A DNA stretch of 64,000 nt, taken from positions 50,057 through 114,056 of the forward strand of contig JBCBNU010000004.1 of assembly GCA_039821645.1 (NCBI GenBank). The letters run 5' to 3'. Position numbers and translations under genes: made by a program. The notes under the pieces are model-generated. The model was given only the letters and a program-made list of their open reading frames with translations. It was not told the DNA's origin and did not search any database. How positions within the stretch are numbered: position 1 is the first letter of the stretch; every line of letters starts with the position of its first letter. Of this stretch, positions 8,250-17,716 are shown piece by piece. The stretch comes from CALBPI01 sp039821645. Lineage in GTDB: Bacteria; Pseudomonadota; Gammaproteobacteria; Steroidobacterales; Woeseiaceae.

Positions 8250-11200
8250 ATGCAGCGCCACTCAAAAGTCCGTTCCGTTAGACATTCAGCCCTATCTTTG
8301 CTGCTCGTCAGCACCGTCCTCATCGGCATCCCCGCCAGCGCATTCGCGCAGAGCTATTCCGAGTCGGTGGTCTACACGGACGCAGGCACGACCGTTTTCG
8401 AGGGCACGAGGACCGGTACTGAAAACAACTTCAGCGTCGATCGCGTGATCTCGCTATCGCTTGGCGGCAACGGTCGGTTTGGCGGCACCCTGCAATTACT
8501 CGACACCGCTGGGACAGTCGATCCGACAGACGACGAAATTATCACCGCCCTTGTGCGGGGAGACACGCTAACGGCGAACACCATTGAACTCGTCTTGCAG
8601 GACAATACGATCGCTCAAGGTACCTTCGTGCCCACCACAGACTGCCGAATGCTCGAGCCCGCCGACTGTGTCGACTATGAAATCAATGAATCGTACTTAA
8701 ACGACTCTGGTCGACTGGGTTTCCGGGCAAGCTGGATCCGACCGGGCGGCCAAGACGGCGGCACCATCGCGCTCTGGGAAGAGAGCGCCGGTGGACGCGT
8801 GCGTACGCTTGTTCAGCAAGCCGTTGATCCAAGCGGACCCGAGTTTCGTGCTCGCGCACTTTGGGGCTTCAACAACTTCAATTTTGTCGTTGGAGATGCC
8901 GCGGTAATTTGCACAGCACCACCTGCCACCAATCTTTCCGGCTTCCGAACTAACGGTCAGCAATCCTCAGCGGATGTCCGTGATATCACCACAACCGTGC
9001 CCCCTGCGCTCACGTTTTTCGATGCGTGTCAGGGCGTGAGTTTCCCGACTTTCGATTTGCGAGGCGGTATTTCACCCTCAGCCAATATTATCTACTTCAG
9101 CGGAAGTCAACTCGACAACGGATCGTTCCAGCAGGGGATCTATCGGGTAGGGGATACGCTTTTCGAATACTCAGACATCGATGACACAGCAACATCGCCC
9201 ATTGCGGTTAACGATGAGGGCGGCGCGGTCTATACCGTGTCGGCGAGTGACGGTTTGGGAGGCTTCAATACCGAGATCATCCGTGTTCGCCGCCTTGCAT
9301 TCGAATACGAGCGAGCCGTCATTGCAAGCGAGGCCAGTGCGACTTGGGCCGAAATCGATGCCACTTCGATCGACACAAACAGCTCGGGCCAAATTGCCTT
9401 TATTGGACGGCAGAGCGCCAGCGATCCTTTGGCGGTATGGATTTTCACCGATGACTTCAACGGCGGTGGTGACTTTGTTGAAGCAGGCGGTAGAGCCATC
9501 GCCAACTTACAGTTCAGCAATACTTCACTCAACGAGAATGGTGAAGTCTTCGTTTGGGGCACCGATACCAACGGTGCCTTTCAGATCTCGCTGCTGTCAC
9601 CGAGCACTTCGTTGGCGCCGAACGCTAGCCTGAGCACCAATGCGCTGGCTTTCGGGCCAGTGATGGTAGGCTCCAGCGCCACTCTGCCGGTCACGCTCAC
9701 CAATACCGGCAACCAGACACTGACGATTCAACGATTGGAAACTGAAGAGAGTGTTTCGCCATTCCTCGTCGGTACAGGCGATTGCGGATTCACACTTGCA
9801 CCGAGTGCCTCTTGCACCTTTGAAGTCACCTTCACACCTGACGTTGCGGGTGAGATCAGTGAAACACTATTTGTGGAAACCGATGACCCCGTGCGCCCGG
9901 TACAAACCATTGCGTTGGTTGGCGGCAATACAACAGGTGTGCCGCAGCTCGTCGTGCCACAAGTGGTCAATTTCGGGGCTACGCCGACCGGGGAACGCAG
10001 CACCGCTGAGCTCACTATCGAAAACGCCGGCGACACCGACTTGAATATTTCCGCAATTACCAACCCGTCACCGCCCTTCTTTGTCAGCGGCGATACCTGT
10101 AGTGACCCGACGGTGCTCGCACCTCAACAGACCTGTGTGATCTCGTACTTTTTTGAGACGAATATAGCAAGCGTGTTTACGGACCAGATCGAGATTACCT
10201 CTGACGATCCAGTGCGAATGATGACGACGGTGACGCTTTCGGCCGAAGCGATCGATGCGACGACCGGCATTTCCATTGCTGTCACCGACGACCGGGAGCC
10301 GGCCGACGATCTGCAAGTAGACTTTGGTGTGCTGGGTACTGGCGTCGGTGCGATGAGTATGCTGACGGTCACTAACACCGGTGGTGACCCTGCGACGCTG
10401 TCGCGGATCGCGTTCACCGAGACCTCGGACGCACAGTTCACGATCATCGCCGGAGCAGACAACTGCACCAACGTCACGCTGCAGAACCTCGGCGATAACT
10501 GCACAGTCTCGGTTGCTTTTGATTCGACCGAGACAGGTACGTACTCAGCAACTCTGGAGATTGCACCGGATGGCATCGATCCCACAGCGGTGGAGTTCCA
10601 GGCAGTTGCGGCAGATGTCATGTATGACCTTCAAACCGTTATGGTTGCGTCCGAGAACACCGTGGAGAGCGGATCGGGGACCGTATTTGACTTCGATATC
10701 ACGGTCTCCAACGAGGGTCCGGATGCCGCAAGTGGTTTGGTGGTGGACGTAATCCTGCCGTCTGACCTTACTGTCGTGGGTGCGAGCACCTGCTCATCGG
10801 GGACTTCGTGTTTTCTGGACGCCGAGGGCAATTTTGCTCCGCAATGGGCGGTAGGCGATATTGCGGCGGAATCCAGTGTGACTGCGACCATCCGCGTCAT
10901 GGAGTCAACGATGCAGACGGGCGTCACAGAGTGCTTGGTTGCTCAGGCGACCGCCTCCGCCGATCCCTTTGATGTCGACGCGACGAACAACGTCGACACC
11001 GCCGTCGTCGGTCGTGGCGAGTGTGGTGACCTCAGGATCACCAACACATTGGTAGAGACTGCGCGGACTGAGAATTCCGTGGATTTCATGGTGACAGCGA
11101 CCGTGACCAATGAGGGCCCGGATACCATCGACCCGGTATTGGTCAACGGTCTCTTTGCGCCCACCTTCACCGGCACGTTTTCAGGCACGCCTATAGTCAT

Positions 11201-11765
11201 CGAAGAGCGTTCACTTGGTCGGGAGGGATGTAGTGAAATAGTCGCGACCAACGGTGGCTCTAGTGCGAGGTGCATTCTCGGTCCAATCGCACCCGGCCAG
11301 TCAGTCTCGGCGAGCTATTCGTTTCGAGTCGTCATTCGCTTCGACTTCACCGTGACATCGGTTACTTCGGTGGAGGGCAGCAACGATCCTGATACCGCGA
11401 ACAATGCAGACGGCACAGTCTTGGAGGTCCCCGGATTACCCGGGACACTCAACGAAGCGTGCCCTCTGGCCGTATCGGCGGCCAATACTTCGATGGAGTC
11501 CGATTTGGACAGCCTTCGCGCGTTTCGCGACCGCTGGCTAATGACTAACGCGCCCGGTCGGGTGGTTGTTGCGTTTTACTACGAGCGCGTGACTAAGATC
11601 TCACCCTTCCTGACAGAGCATGCCTGGGCGCGGGCCGCTGTGCGTGTGACCATGAAACCGGTCGTATTCACGATCAAGCATCCCGGCTGGACCTTGTTGA
11701 TGGTAATCACCGGACTGGCTGGTCGCCGCCGACTACGGCGCATGTTGTTGCCACTCATTAGCTGA
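8250..11765 (+). CDS. Large secreted Hydin/ASH-repeat and DUF11-repeat protein with CFI-box-like C-terminus
   Basis: A 1171-residue exported protein. I chose ATG 8250 (MQRHSKVRSV...) because it places the signal peptide (LLLVSTVLIGIPASAFAQ) correctly; a TTG at 8193 would add 19 residues. Residues about 25-450 resemble a beta-propeller-like secreted domain with many Gly/Asp turns. Three choice-of-anchor-D/Hydin-type Ig repeats follow at about 455-790 (pattern LAFGPVMVGSSATLPVTLTN...). Then come two DUF11-type repeats at about 791-900 and 925-1060 (ITVSNEGPDAASG, VTNEGPDTIDP). The last 100 residues look like the CFI-box C-terminal domain (LRAFRDRWLMTNAPGR, FYYERV.., LTEHAWARAAVR), but the CFI motif itself is replaced by CPLAV. 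The protein is probably surface-associated or extracellular. Its function is unknown. Confidence 0.8.
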   Translation: MQRHSKVRSVRHSALSLLLVSTVLIGIPASAFAQSYSESVVYTDAGTTVFEGTRTGTENNFSVDRVISLSLGGNGRFGGTLQLLDTAGTVDPTDDEIITALVRGDTLTANTIELVLQDNTIAQGTFVPTTDCRMLEPADCVDYEINESYLNDSGRLGFRASWIRPGGQDGGTIALWEESAGGRVRTLVQQAVDPSGPEFRARALWGFNNFNFVVGDAAVICTAPPATNLSGFRTNGQQSSADVRDITTTVPPALTFFDACQGVSFPTFDLRGGISPSANIIYFSGSQLDNGSFQQGIYRVGDTLFEYSDIDDTATSPIAVNDEGGAVYTVSASDGLGGFNTEIIRVRRLAFEYERAVIASEASATWAEIDATSIDTNSSGQIAFIGRQSASDPLAVWIFTDDFNGGGDFVEAGGRAIANLQFSNTSLNENGEVFVWGTDTNGAFQISLLSPSTSLAPNASLSTNALAFGPVMVGSSATLPVTLTNTGNQTLTIQRLETEESVSPFLVGTGDCGFTLAPSASCTFEVTFTPDVAGEISETLFVETDDPVRPVQTIALVGGNTTGVPQLVVPQVVNFGATPTGERSTAELTIENAGDTDLNISAITNPSPPFFVSGDTCSDPTVLAPQQTCVISYFFETNIASVFTDQIEITSDDPVRMMTTVTLSAEAIDATTGISIAVTDDREPADDLQVDFGVLGTGVGAMSMLTVTNTGGDPATLSRIAFTETSDAQFTIIAGADNCTNVTLQNLGDNCTVSVAFDSTETGTYSATLEIAPDGIDPTAVEFQAVAADVMYDLQTVMVASENTVESGSGTVFDFDITVSNEGPDAASGLVVDVILPSDLTVVGASTCSSGTSCFLDAEGNFAPQWAVGDIAAESSVTATIRVMESTMQTGVTECLVAQATASADPFDVDATNNVDTAVVGRGECGDLRITNTLVETARTENSVDFMVTATVTNEGPDTIDPVLVNGLFAPTFTGTFSGTPIVIEERSLGREGCSEIVATNGGSSARCILGPIAPGQSVSASYSFRVVIRFDFTVTSVTSVEGSNDPDTANNADGTVLEVPGLPGTLNEACPLAVSAANTSMESDLDSLRAFRDRWLMTNAPGRVVVAFYYERVTKISPFLTEHAWARAAVRVTMKPVVFTIKHPGWTLLMVITGLAGRRRLRRMLLPLIS

Positions 11766-11781
11766 AGCGCATCCAAAAAAA

Positions 11782-11807
11782 ACCCGGAGAGGTTGCCCTC
11801 TCCGGGT
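11782..11807 (-). terminator. Rho-independent terminator of the TonB receptor gene
   Basis: A perfect 11-bp stem (ACCCGGAGAGG with its complement at 11797-11807) and a 4-base loop (TTGC). Read on the minus strand it is followed by a run of eight T residues (11774-11781). It lies 52 bp past the end of the minus-strand TonB receptor gene and 17 bp past the end of the converging plus-strand gene. It should stop the minus-strand transcript. Without a T-run on the other side it is at best a weak terminator for the plus strand. Confidence 0.9.
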
Positions 11808-11859
11808 GAATTATCTCGCACTGTCCGCCCAATGAGACAGGCCAATGTCGAGAGCTATA

Positions 11860-14568
11860 TCAATCGAACAACATGCGTGCACGCAGATACCATGCACCAC
11901 CGTTGAAGCCAAACGGGCTGGCTTCTGAGTACTGCTGACCCAACGAGCCCGCGCTTGGGTTTTCGTCCGGGTAGGTATCGAAGATGTTCGCAATACCGGC
12001 GATCAGCTCGATGTTGTCGTTCAGGTTGTAGCCGACTTCGACGTCAAACAGGATTTCGGCACCGATGTCGTCAACGCCGTTGCCGGTGTCGTCCCATTCT
12101 CCGAAGTAGGTACCACGTACCAGATAACGCCAGTCGCCTTGCAGGTGCGTCCAGGTCACGTTACCGCGCCAGTTCGGCAGCAAATCTTCGATTGCTTGTA
12201 CACGATCATCGCTGATCGGGTTGATCGTACCGCGGTCATCAACTTCGGTTTCGTTGTAGTTGAACGCCAAGGTGATCTGCGAGCTACCGCTGAAGGCGTC
12301 GAAGCCATAGTTACCTACGATGTCGAAGCCGGTGGTCGTCGTGTCGAAGCTGTTCGAGAAGAAACGGAACTCCGACAGGTCGTCCAGACCGAGGAAGTCT
12401 TGACGATCGATGACGCCATCAGCATCCAGCCCTGTCAGCGCGGCAGAAACCGTGGTGTAGTTGTTGTCGTTCGGATCAGCAAAGTTCAGCGCATCGAGGA
12501 AGTCGACATTCGCACCCAGCGCAACCCGATCGGTCAGCTCGATGTTGTAGTAGTCGATGGTCCAACTGGTGTCTCCGAGATCGAACGCCACACCCAAGGC
12601 AAAGTTGACTGCGTCCTCAGGTCCGAGCGACGGACGACCGTTGCCCTCACTTTCGATGAAGTCGGCAGCCAACTGGCCAGCCGGTGAAGACAAGGGCAGC
12701 GTGCCTTGGTCGACGAGCACGCCATTGACATTCTGGGTCGTTACGTTGGTGATGTTCGCCTGACCTGCGGTCGGTGCGTGGAAGCCCGTAGAGAAGGCAC
12801 CACGCAGACTGAAGCTGTCGGTAAAGGAGTAGATACCGGCAATCTTCACGTTGGTTGTATCGCCGAACTCGCTGAAGTCTTCATAACGAACCGCCGCTTG
12901 CACGGTGAACGCATCTGTGACGTCCGCTTCGAAGTCCACGTAAAGCGCGGTGCTGTCCTGAGTGGCCGACGTGTCGTTCGGGAAGCCACCAAAGCCGTTC
13001 GAGCTTGATGAGAAGCCCTGATCAGCCAACGGGCCGAGTGCGAAAGACGCTGGATCGCCTGCAAACAGGTCGAATTCCTCTTCGCGATATTCCGCACCGA
13101 AAGCAATGTTCAGGTCAGACGCCAGACCGACGTCGAGGCCATATGAGAAGTTGGCATTGATGACAGTCTCGGTTTGTTCCTGACCACCCGGCGTGAAGTC
13201 ACGAGGTGTGTCGGGTCCGAGAGACGCGTTGATCGTATTGCGGATGAAGAAATCGGTGCGGTTAGAACCGCGCTGTGCACTAAAGTCGTACAACAGACCG
13301 GTACCGAGACCGAATTCACCACGAATACCAACGGCGAGCGCCATATCTTCGTTGTCACCACCAAAGCGCGGAACAAAGCCTGCCGGGATGGTTTCAGCGA
13401 AGGAGAAGCAGTTCGCATCGGCGGAAACGTCGGCGAGCAGCGTCGGGTCAGGAATCACACCGTTGAGCGGGATACCGGCGATGCAGTCACCACCCGTGCC
13501 GACACCGTCGAGATCACCGACGAGGATCGACGGAACACCGCCTGATTCTGCGTCCAGCGGCAAACCGGTCGCCGGATCAACAGTCGGGCCGCGGTAGACA
13601 CCGCCACGCTGCTGACCGGTCGTCGGACCCACAATGTTGCGGTAGAAGAATCCACCGGTAACGGTACGCTGCGCAAAGTTACCGAAGAAATAAGCTTCCG
13701 CGTTGTCGTTAAGCTCGAACGCGGAGTTCACGAACAGCTTCACGTCATCCTCTACATCCGGCTGACCCCAGTACTGAGGTACTTCAGACGTATAGGAGTT
13801 GATCGCCTGAAAATCTGAGACGGGTGCATAGCCACCGTCAATGGCAGCCTGTACATCGTCACGCACCACAGAACGCACGGTGCCTTCAACATCGTTGAAC
13901 TCAGCCGTGATGTTGATGAAACCGTTGTCGCCCAATGGCAAACCAATGTTGCCCGCGACGCGATAGTTGTCACCGTCACCTTCAAAGGTAGAGCCATAGT
14001 TGGCAATGACTTCGATGCCTTCTGCTTCGTCGCGAAGGATGAAGTTCAATACGCCGGCGATCGCGTCCGAACCGTACTGCGAGGATGCTCCGTCACGCAG
14101 GACTTCAACCTGCTTGACCGCCAGTGCTGGAATTGCACTGATGTCGACACCCTGCGCGCCGTCAGAAATACCGCCGCCGAGGAACGAAATAATGGAACCG
14201 CGGTGACGACGTTTGCCGTTCACCAGAACCAGCACGTTATCCGGTGACAAACCACGGACGTTCGGCGGTCGAACGATGGTGGCCGCGTCACTGATTGGCT
14301 GTGTATTGACGTTGAAAGACGGGACTGCGGTACGCAGCATGTCCTGAACGTCGTTGCTGGGCGTGCGCGCGATGTCCGCGCCGGAAATCACGTCGACGGG
14401 AACCGGCGAGTCTGCAGCGGATCGCGCTGCGCGACGGGTACCCGTGGTGATGATCTCCTCGATGGCTTCGTCCTCGTCTGCCTGTGCCATGGCTGGCTGC
14501 GGCTGAAGGGTGAGCGCCGGAACGAGCAGGGCCATTAAAGCCAATCTCGTAGCATGCTTATGAGGCAT
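11860..14568 (-). CDS. TonB-dependent outer-membrane receptor
   Basis: A 902-residue receptor that imports a substrate across the outer membrane using TonB energy. A signal peptide (ending PQPAMAQA) is followed by a short acidic segment and a TonB-box-like EEIITTGTRR at about residues 36-47. The plug domain has DVISGADI, VRGLSPDNVLVLVNGKRR and VEVLRDGASSQYGSDAIAGVLNFILRD. The remainder is a 22-strand barrel with a C-terminal aromatic-rich strand (WYLRARMLFD). The presence of GKRRHRG and the S/G-rich plug resembles receptors of the large proteobacterial carbohydrate/peptide class, but the substrate cannot be assigned. The gene is monocistronic, with a terminator downstream and an inverted repeat about 70-120 bp upstream. 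Confidence 0.93.
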   Translation of the reverse strand: MPHKHATRLALMALLVPALTLQPQPAMAQADEDEAIEEIITTGTRRAARSAADSPVPVDVISGADIARTPSNDVQDMLRTAVPSFNVNTQPISDAATIVRPPNVRGLSPDNVLVLVNGKRRHRGSIISFLGGGISDGAQGVDISAIPALAVKQVEVLRDGASSQYGSDAIAGVLNFILRDEAEGIEVIANYGSTFEGDGDNYRVAGNIGLPLGDNGFINITAEFNDVEGTVRSVVRDDVQAAIDGGYAPVSDFQAINSYTSEVPQYWGQPDVEDDVKLFVNSAFELNDNAEAYFFGNFAQRTVTGGFFYRNIVGPTTGQQRGGVYRGPTVDPATGLPLDAESGGVPSILVGDLDGVGTGGDCIAGIPLNGVIPDPTLLADVSADANCFSFAETIPAGFVPRFGGDNEDMALAVGIRGEFGLGTGLLYDFSAQRGSNRTDFFIRNTINASLGPDTPRDFTPGGQEQTETVINANFSYGLDVGLASDLNIAFGAEYREEEFDLFAGDPASFALGPLADQGFSSSSNGFGGFPNDTSATQDSTALYVDFEADVTDAFTVQAAVRYEDFSEFGDTTNVKIAGIYSFTDSFSLRGAFSTGFHAPTAGQANITNVTTQNVNGVLVDQGTLPLSSPAGQLAADFIESEGNGRPSLGPEDAVNFALGVAFDLGDTSWTIDYYNIELTDRVALGANVDFLDALNFADPNDNNYTTVSAALTGLDADGVIDRQDFLGLDDLSEFRFFSNSFDTTTTGFDIVGNYGFDAFSGSSQITLAFNYNETEVDDRGTINPISDDRVQAIEDLLPNWRGNVTWTHLQGDWRYLVRGTYFGEWDDTGNGVDDIGAEILFDVEVGYNLNDNIELIAGIANIFDTYPDENPSAGSLGQQYSEASPFGFNGGAWYLRARMLFD

Positions 14569-14635
14569 CGTGTGTCTCTCCTGGATGATGAGTGGGCGAC
14601 ACTGTTGGTCGCCTAGTAGTTTTCAGGCGTGGCGA

Positions 14636-14691
14636 TTTCGCAACGACTTTGACCTGAACCCCCCATGAATCCGGCCAGTTTCGTTGCGAAA
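14636..14691 (-). promoter_or_regulatory. Inverted repeat upstream of the TonB receptor (possible operator)
   Basis: Two perfect 11-bp arms, TTTCGCAACGA at 14636-14646 and TCGTTGCGAAA at 14681-14691, are separated by 34 bp. They lie 68-123 bp before the receptor start codon, where a repressor or activator would bind. The arm spacing (45 bp start to start) is about four helical turns, compatible with two dimers or a looped site. The binding protein is not known. Confidence 0.4.
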
Positions 14692-14735
14692 GTGCTACAC
14701 CACACCCCGACATATTGGACACTCGAGCAATGTAG

Positions 14736-15044
14736 TCAAATGTTTTCGATGTAACGATTCGCGCTTGTCGAACTATTGAGATAGCCATTGATCGTCGACA
14801 GACCACGTTCATCGTAGTGTTGTCCGCTGACTCGTTCGGCCAGCAAGTCCAGCAAATCACGCGCTTCTTCGGTTAGCTGGATGGTATAGGCCCCTAAATT
14901 GGTCTTCAGATTCTCGAGCTTTGTCGTGCCGGGTATCGTCATTGCGCGCTCACCGCGAGAAAGCACCCATGCGAGTGCGAATTGCGCGGGGCGGCAGTCA
15001 TGAGCTGTGGTGCGTTGTTGGTAACACAGGTAGTCGTGGGTCAC
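14736..15044 (-). pseudogene. Aldo/keto reductase C-terminal fragment
   Basis: The minus-strand frame reads CRPAQFALAWVLSRGE, then TIPGTTKLENLKTNLGA and LTEEARDLLDLLA, the standard C-terminal end of an aldo/keto reductase with the NADP-binding PGT..L..N segment. The N-terminal two thirds of the barrel, with the catalytic Tyr/Lys/Asp/His, are absent. The sequence upstream of about 15000 does not continue the family and runs into the csaA gene 34 bp away. A full AKR is about 330 residues; about 85 remain here. It is probably a remnant left by a deletion, and any translated product should be inactive. Confidence 0.75.
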
Positions 15045-15077
15045 ACAAAAGCGCCCACGCTCGCCTGGTCGAAAGCG

Positions 15078-15416
15078 CTACAGCAAACGCGTGCCTAGCG
15101 GCACCCCTTGGTCAGGGACACAGAGCGCCACCTCACCGTCATCATTATGAAAACCGGTGACGAGACATTCCGACTGGATCGGACCGATCTGCTTGCGTGG
15201 AAAATTGACGACGGCAACCACCTGTTTCCCGATCAATGACTCTGGCGTGTAGAGATCGGTGATCTGTGCGCTTGATTTACGAACTCCCAGTTCGTCACCA
15301 AAGTCGACATGCAGAATGTAGGCGGGTTTGCGTGCTTCGGCGAAAACCTCAGCGGAGACGACCTGTCCAACACGTAGTTCGACCTTCAGAAAATCATCGA
15401 ACGAAATTTCAGGCAT
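15078..15416 (-). CDS. csaA: CsaA-type tRNA-binding protein
   Basis: A 112-residue stand-alone tRNA-binding OB-fold protein, similar to the C-terminal domain of methionyl-tRNA synthetase. Visible features are FLKVELRVGQVVSAEVF, the conserved KSSAQIT, the VVAVVNFPRKQIGPIQSE segment and the DQGVPLGTRL ending. It is described as a chaperone- or export-related factor in Bacillus, and probably acts as a tRNA-binding homodimer. Start ATG 15416 overlaps the stop codon of the upstream membrane-protein gene by 8 bases, indicating translational coupling and membership of the same operon. Confidence 0.9.
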   Translation of the reverse strand: MPEISFDDFLKVELRVGQVVSAEVFAEARKPAYILHVDFGDELGVRKSSAQITDLYTPESLIGKQVVAVVNFPRKQIGPIQSECLVTGFHNDDGEVALCVPDQGVPLGTRLL

Positions 15417-15939
15417 CTCCGGCAGCCTTCGACAGACGCTGCGCATCCTCGAACTGCGACAAAGCGCGCGTCAGGTAGGTCGTGGCTTCTTCAACGTAGC
15501 CGTCTGCCATCGATGACCACACCCGATTGATATAGCGCTCACCGGCAGCAAACTCGCTCATGATGTCGGCATAGGCCTGGAGGCCGTAGAGGTGGATCAA
15601 ACTCTCGCGTGCTTCGGCAAATCGGCGCAGGTCAGGGCGCAACTTCGTATCGATCCAATCCAGCAATGCCTCGCCGGTTCGAACCTCACCCGCAGTCTCC
15701 TGTTTGAGATTACTCAGTAAACCTTGCAGCGCATCATTCAACTCCGTTCGATTGTTATCGAGTAAGGTCTGATCCATCGCCGCTGCTCGATCACTTCGCT
15801 TTGCGAGTACGACGCCAGCGATAGCGGCGATCGACGCAATTGCGAACCATAACCAGTCGACTTCAGTGACATCCAACGATGTGACGAAAGCACCACCGAG
15901 AAAACCGGCAGCCAGCAACAAGTAGGCTAGATTTTTCAT
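15409..15939 (-). CDS. Small membrane protein with helical cytoplasmic tail, unknown
   Basis: A 176-residue protein with two membrane helices at the N-terminus (about 2-20 and 28-46, LWFAIASIAAIAGVVLA). A soluble, charged, helix-rich tail of about 130 residues follows (LNDALQGLLSNLKQE, then YGLQAYADIMSEFAAGERYINRVWSS). I do not recognise the family. It overlaps the upstream OPT transporter gene by 4 bases (ATGA) and the downstream csaA by 8 bases, so all three are one translationally coupled unit. An accessory role for the transporter is a reasonable guess from position only. Confidence 0.75.
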   Translation of the reverse strand: MKNLAYLLLAAGFLGGAFVTSLDVTEVDWLWFAIASIAAIAGVVLAKRSDRAAAMDQTLLDNNRTELNDALQGLLSNLKQETAGEVRTGEALLDWIDTKLRPDLRRFAEARESLIHLYGLQAYADIMSEFAAGERYINRVWSSMADGYVEEATTYLTRALSQFEDAQRLSKAAGDA

Positions 15940-17705
15940 GCGCCTGCCCCCTTGAGTACGACGGATATCGCATCGCCGACGCCCACCAGCGCCTCACCAA
16001 CAATCAGTCCGGCGGCTATCGGTATGCCGACATTATCGGACCAATCCTTGCCCCTGAACCGATCAGCGAGTTCTCTACCCAATGTGCCAAGGGCATAGGT
16101 CAGAACAATATTGAAGGGCAGGTAGAAACCGAGGCCAACGGTAATACCGAGACCGCCCATCAAAGCGGAAAGCACGGCGCCGAGAACAGCACCGGCAGCA
16201 TATTTCTGCATTGGGACATCACCGCCCATAATGCCGTCGACCGTACTGGCGAGAGCTTGTGCCTGCGGTGCCGGCAGGCGATCACTGCCCAATCCGTACG
16301 CTTCATGCAACGCGAAAATCACAATGATCACGACGATCGGTCCTAGCCAGGCACCGATGAACTGTCCCATTTGCTGCATGCGCGGTGTCGCGCCGACGAG
16401 ATAACCCGTCTTGAGATCCAGCATCAGGTCCGTGGCCTGCGACATCGCGACACACATTGCGGCCCCGACCATGATCGCGGCCACAATCGAGTCAGCTCGG
16501 TCCATGCCTAATGCTTGTGTCATCACGATCAGAAGCGTGATGCCCACCAGCGTCATTCCCGACAATGGAGACCAGTTGGTGCGTCCAATTGCCTCGGAGA
16601 GAATGATGCCAGCCATCCAGATCCACAGCGTACCGAGCAGCGCCATGATGATGCCGCCCGCCACCGAGATCGACTCAACCGCGGTCACGGCCATGAAGCT
16701 CAGCAGAACAACTGCGCCAGCGACCGCGATGTAGAGCAGCTTGATCGGCATCTCATCGCCCGCAGCGCGGGTATCGACTTCGGCCGCTTTCTGCATGGAC
16801 TTGATCGCACTCTTGATCAGAGGCGCGGCCAGTATGACGCCCATGATGGCGCCACCAATGAGCATCCCGATGCCGAGTGGCCTATATAGCGTCAGGCGCA
16901 GCGAATTCGGATCACTGATCACAGCGCCGGCAGCGTCGACCGGAAAACTGCCCGTCGCTGCCAGCAGAGGAGACAGGAACCAGTAGGCCACGAAGCCACC
17001 GATGATAAAGGCGATGCCGCCTCGACCAGCGATAAAGCCAACACCTATGGTCATCAGTGAGATATACCAAATGCCATTCATGAAATCGGGCATGCCGATC
17101 AGCGCACCGACATTCCAGTTCGATACACCGGTCTTAATCGTAATCGCATGAACAATAGCGCTCACCAGCGCCGCAATGACGAGAATGATCGCCTTGCGAA
17201 CGCCGGCACCGGGTGATTTCAGGATCGTCGCGACAGCCACGCCGCCCGGGTAGGTCAGCCGCTCGTAATCGATCATGTGTTTTCGTAACGGCACGATGAA
17301 TGCGATACCGAGGAAGGCGCCTGCGATACACCCAAAGGTGAGAATCATCGGATCGAATCGATCGCTGTAGCCCAGCAGGAAAATCGCGGGCACCGAGAAC
17401 ATCATGCCGGAGGACGCGCCGTTTACGCCCGAGGCAATTGTCTGAACAATATTGTTCTCAATGATGCTTTTTCGGCGCAGCAAACCACGCAGGATTCCGA
17501 AGCCGAGAATTGCGGCGAGCTCGGAACCCTCAATCGAAAAGCCGAGAATGAGCGCAGCATAGCCGATCGATACGGCGATAATGACGCCGAGTACCCATCC
17601 AACAATGACCGCTACCCACGTGAGTTCAGGATAGGCCCTGATTGCCTTGGCCGGTGAGTGCAGTGTCGTCCCCTCACTTCTCTTCCCGGTGGCGGAGACT
17701 ACCAC
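15936..17705 (-). CDS. OPT-family oligopeptide transporter
   Basis: A 589-residue polytopic inner-membrane transporter of the OPT (oligopeptide/YSL) family, with about 14-16 hydrophobic segments. The family-typical stretch NNIVQTIASGVNGASSGMMF lies at about residues 84-103 and GCIAGAFLGIAFIVPLRKHMI at about 125-145, followed by LTYPGGVAVATILK. Bacterial members import small peptides, possibly with protons or metal chelates. The gene sits 11 bp after an ArgE-like peptidase gene and overlaps the next gene by 4 bp. It is therefore likely that imported peptides or acyl-amino acids are processed by the neighbouring M20 enzyme. Confidence 0.9.
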   Translation of the reverse strand: MVVSATGKRSEGTTLHSPAKAIRAYPELTWVAVIVGWVLGVIIAVSIGYAALILGFSIEGSELAAILGFGILRGLLRRKSIIENNIVQTIASGVNGASSGMMFSVPAIFLLGYSDRFDPMILTFGCIAGAFLGIAFIVPLRKHMIDYERLTYPGGVAVATILKSPGAGVRKAIILVIAALVSAIVHAITIKTGVSNWNVGALIGMPDFMNGIWYISLMTIGVGFIAGRGGIAFIIGGFVAYWFLSPLLAATGSFPVDAAGAVISDPNSLRLTLYRPLGIGMLIGGAIMGVILAAPLIKSAIKSMQKAAEVDTRAAGDEMPIKLLYIAVAGAVVLLSFMAVTAVESISVAGGIIMALLGTLWIWMAGIILSEAIGRTNWSPLSGMTLVGITLLIVMTQALGMDRADSIVAAIMVGAAMCVAMSQATDLMLDLKTGYLVGATPRMQQMGQFIGAWLGPIVVIIVIFALHEAYGLGSDRLPAPQAQALASTVDGIMGGDVPMQKYAAGAVLGAVLSALMGGLGITVGLGFYLPFNIVLTYALGTLGRELADRFRGKDWSDNVGIPIAAGLIVGEALVGVGDAISVVLKGAGA

Positions 17706-17716
17706 ATCATGTGAAT

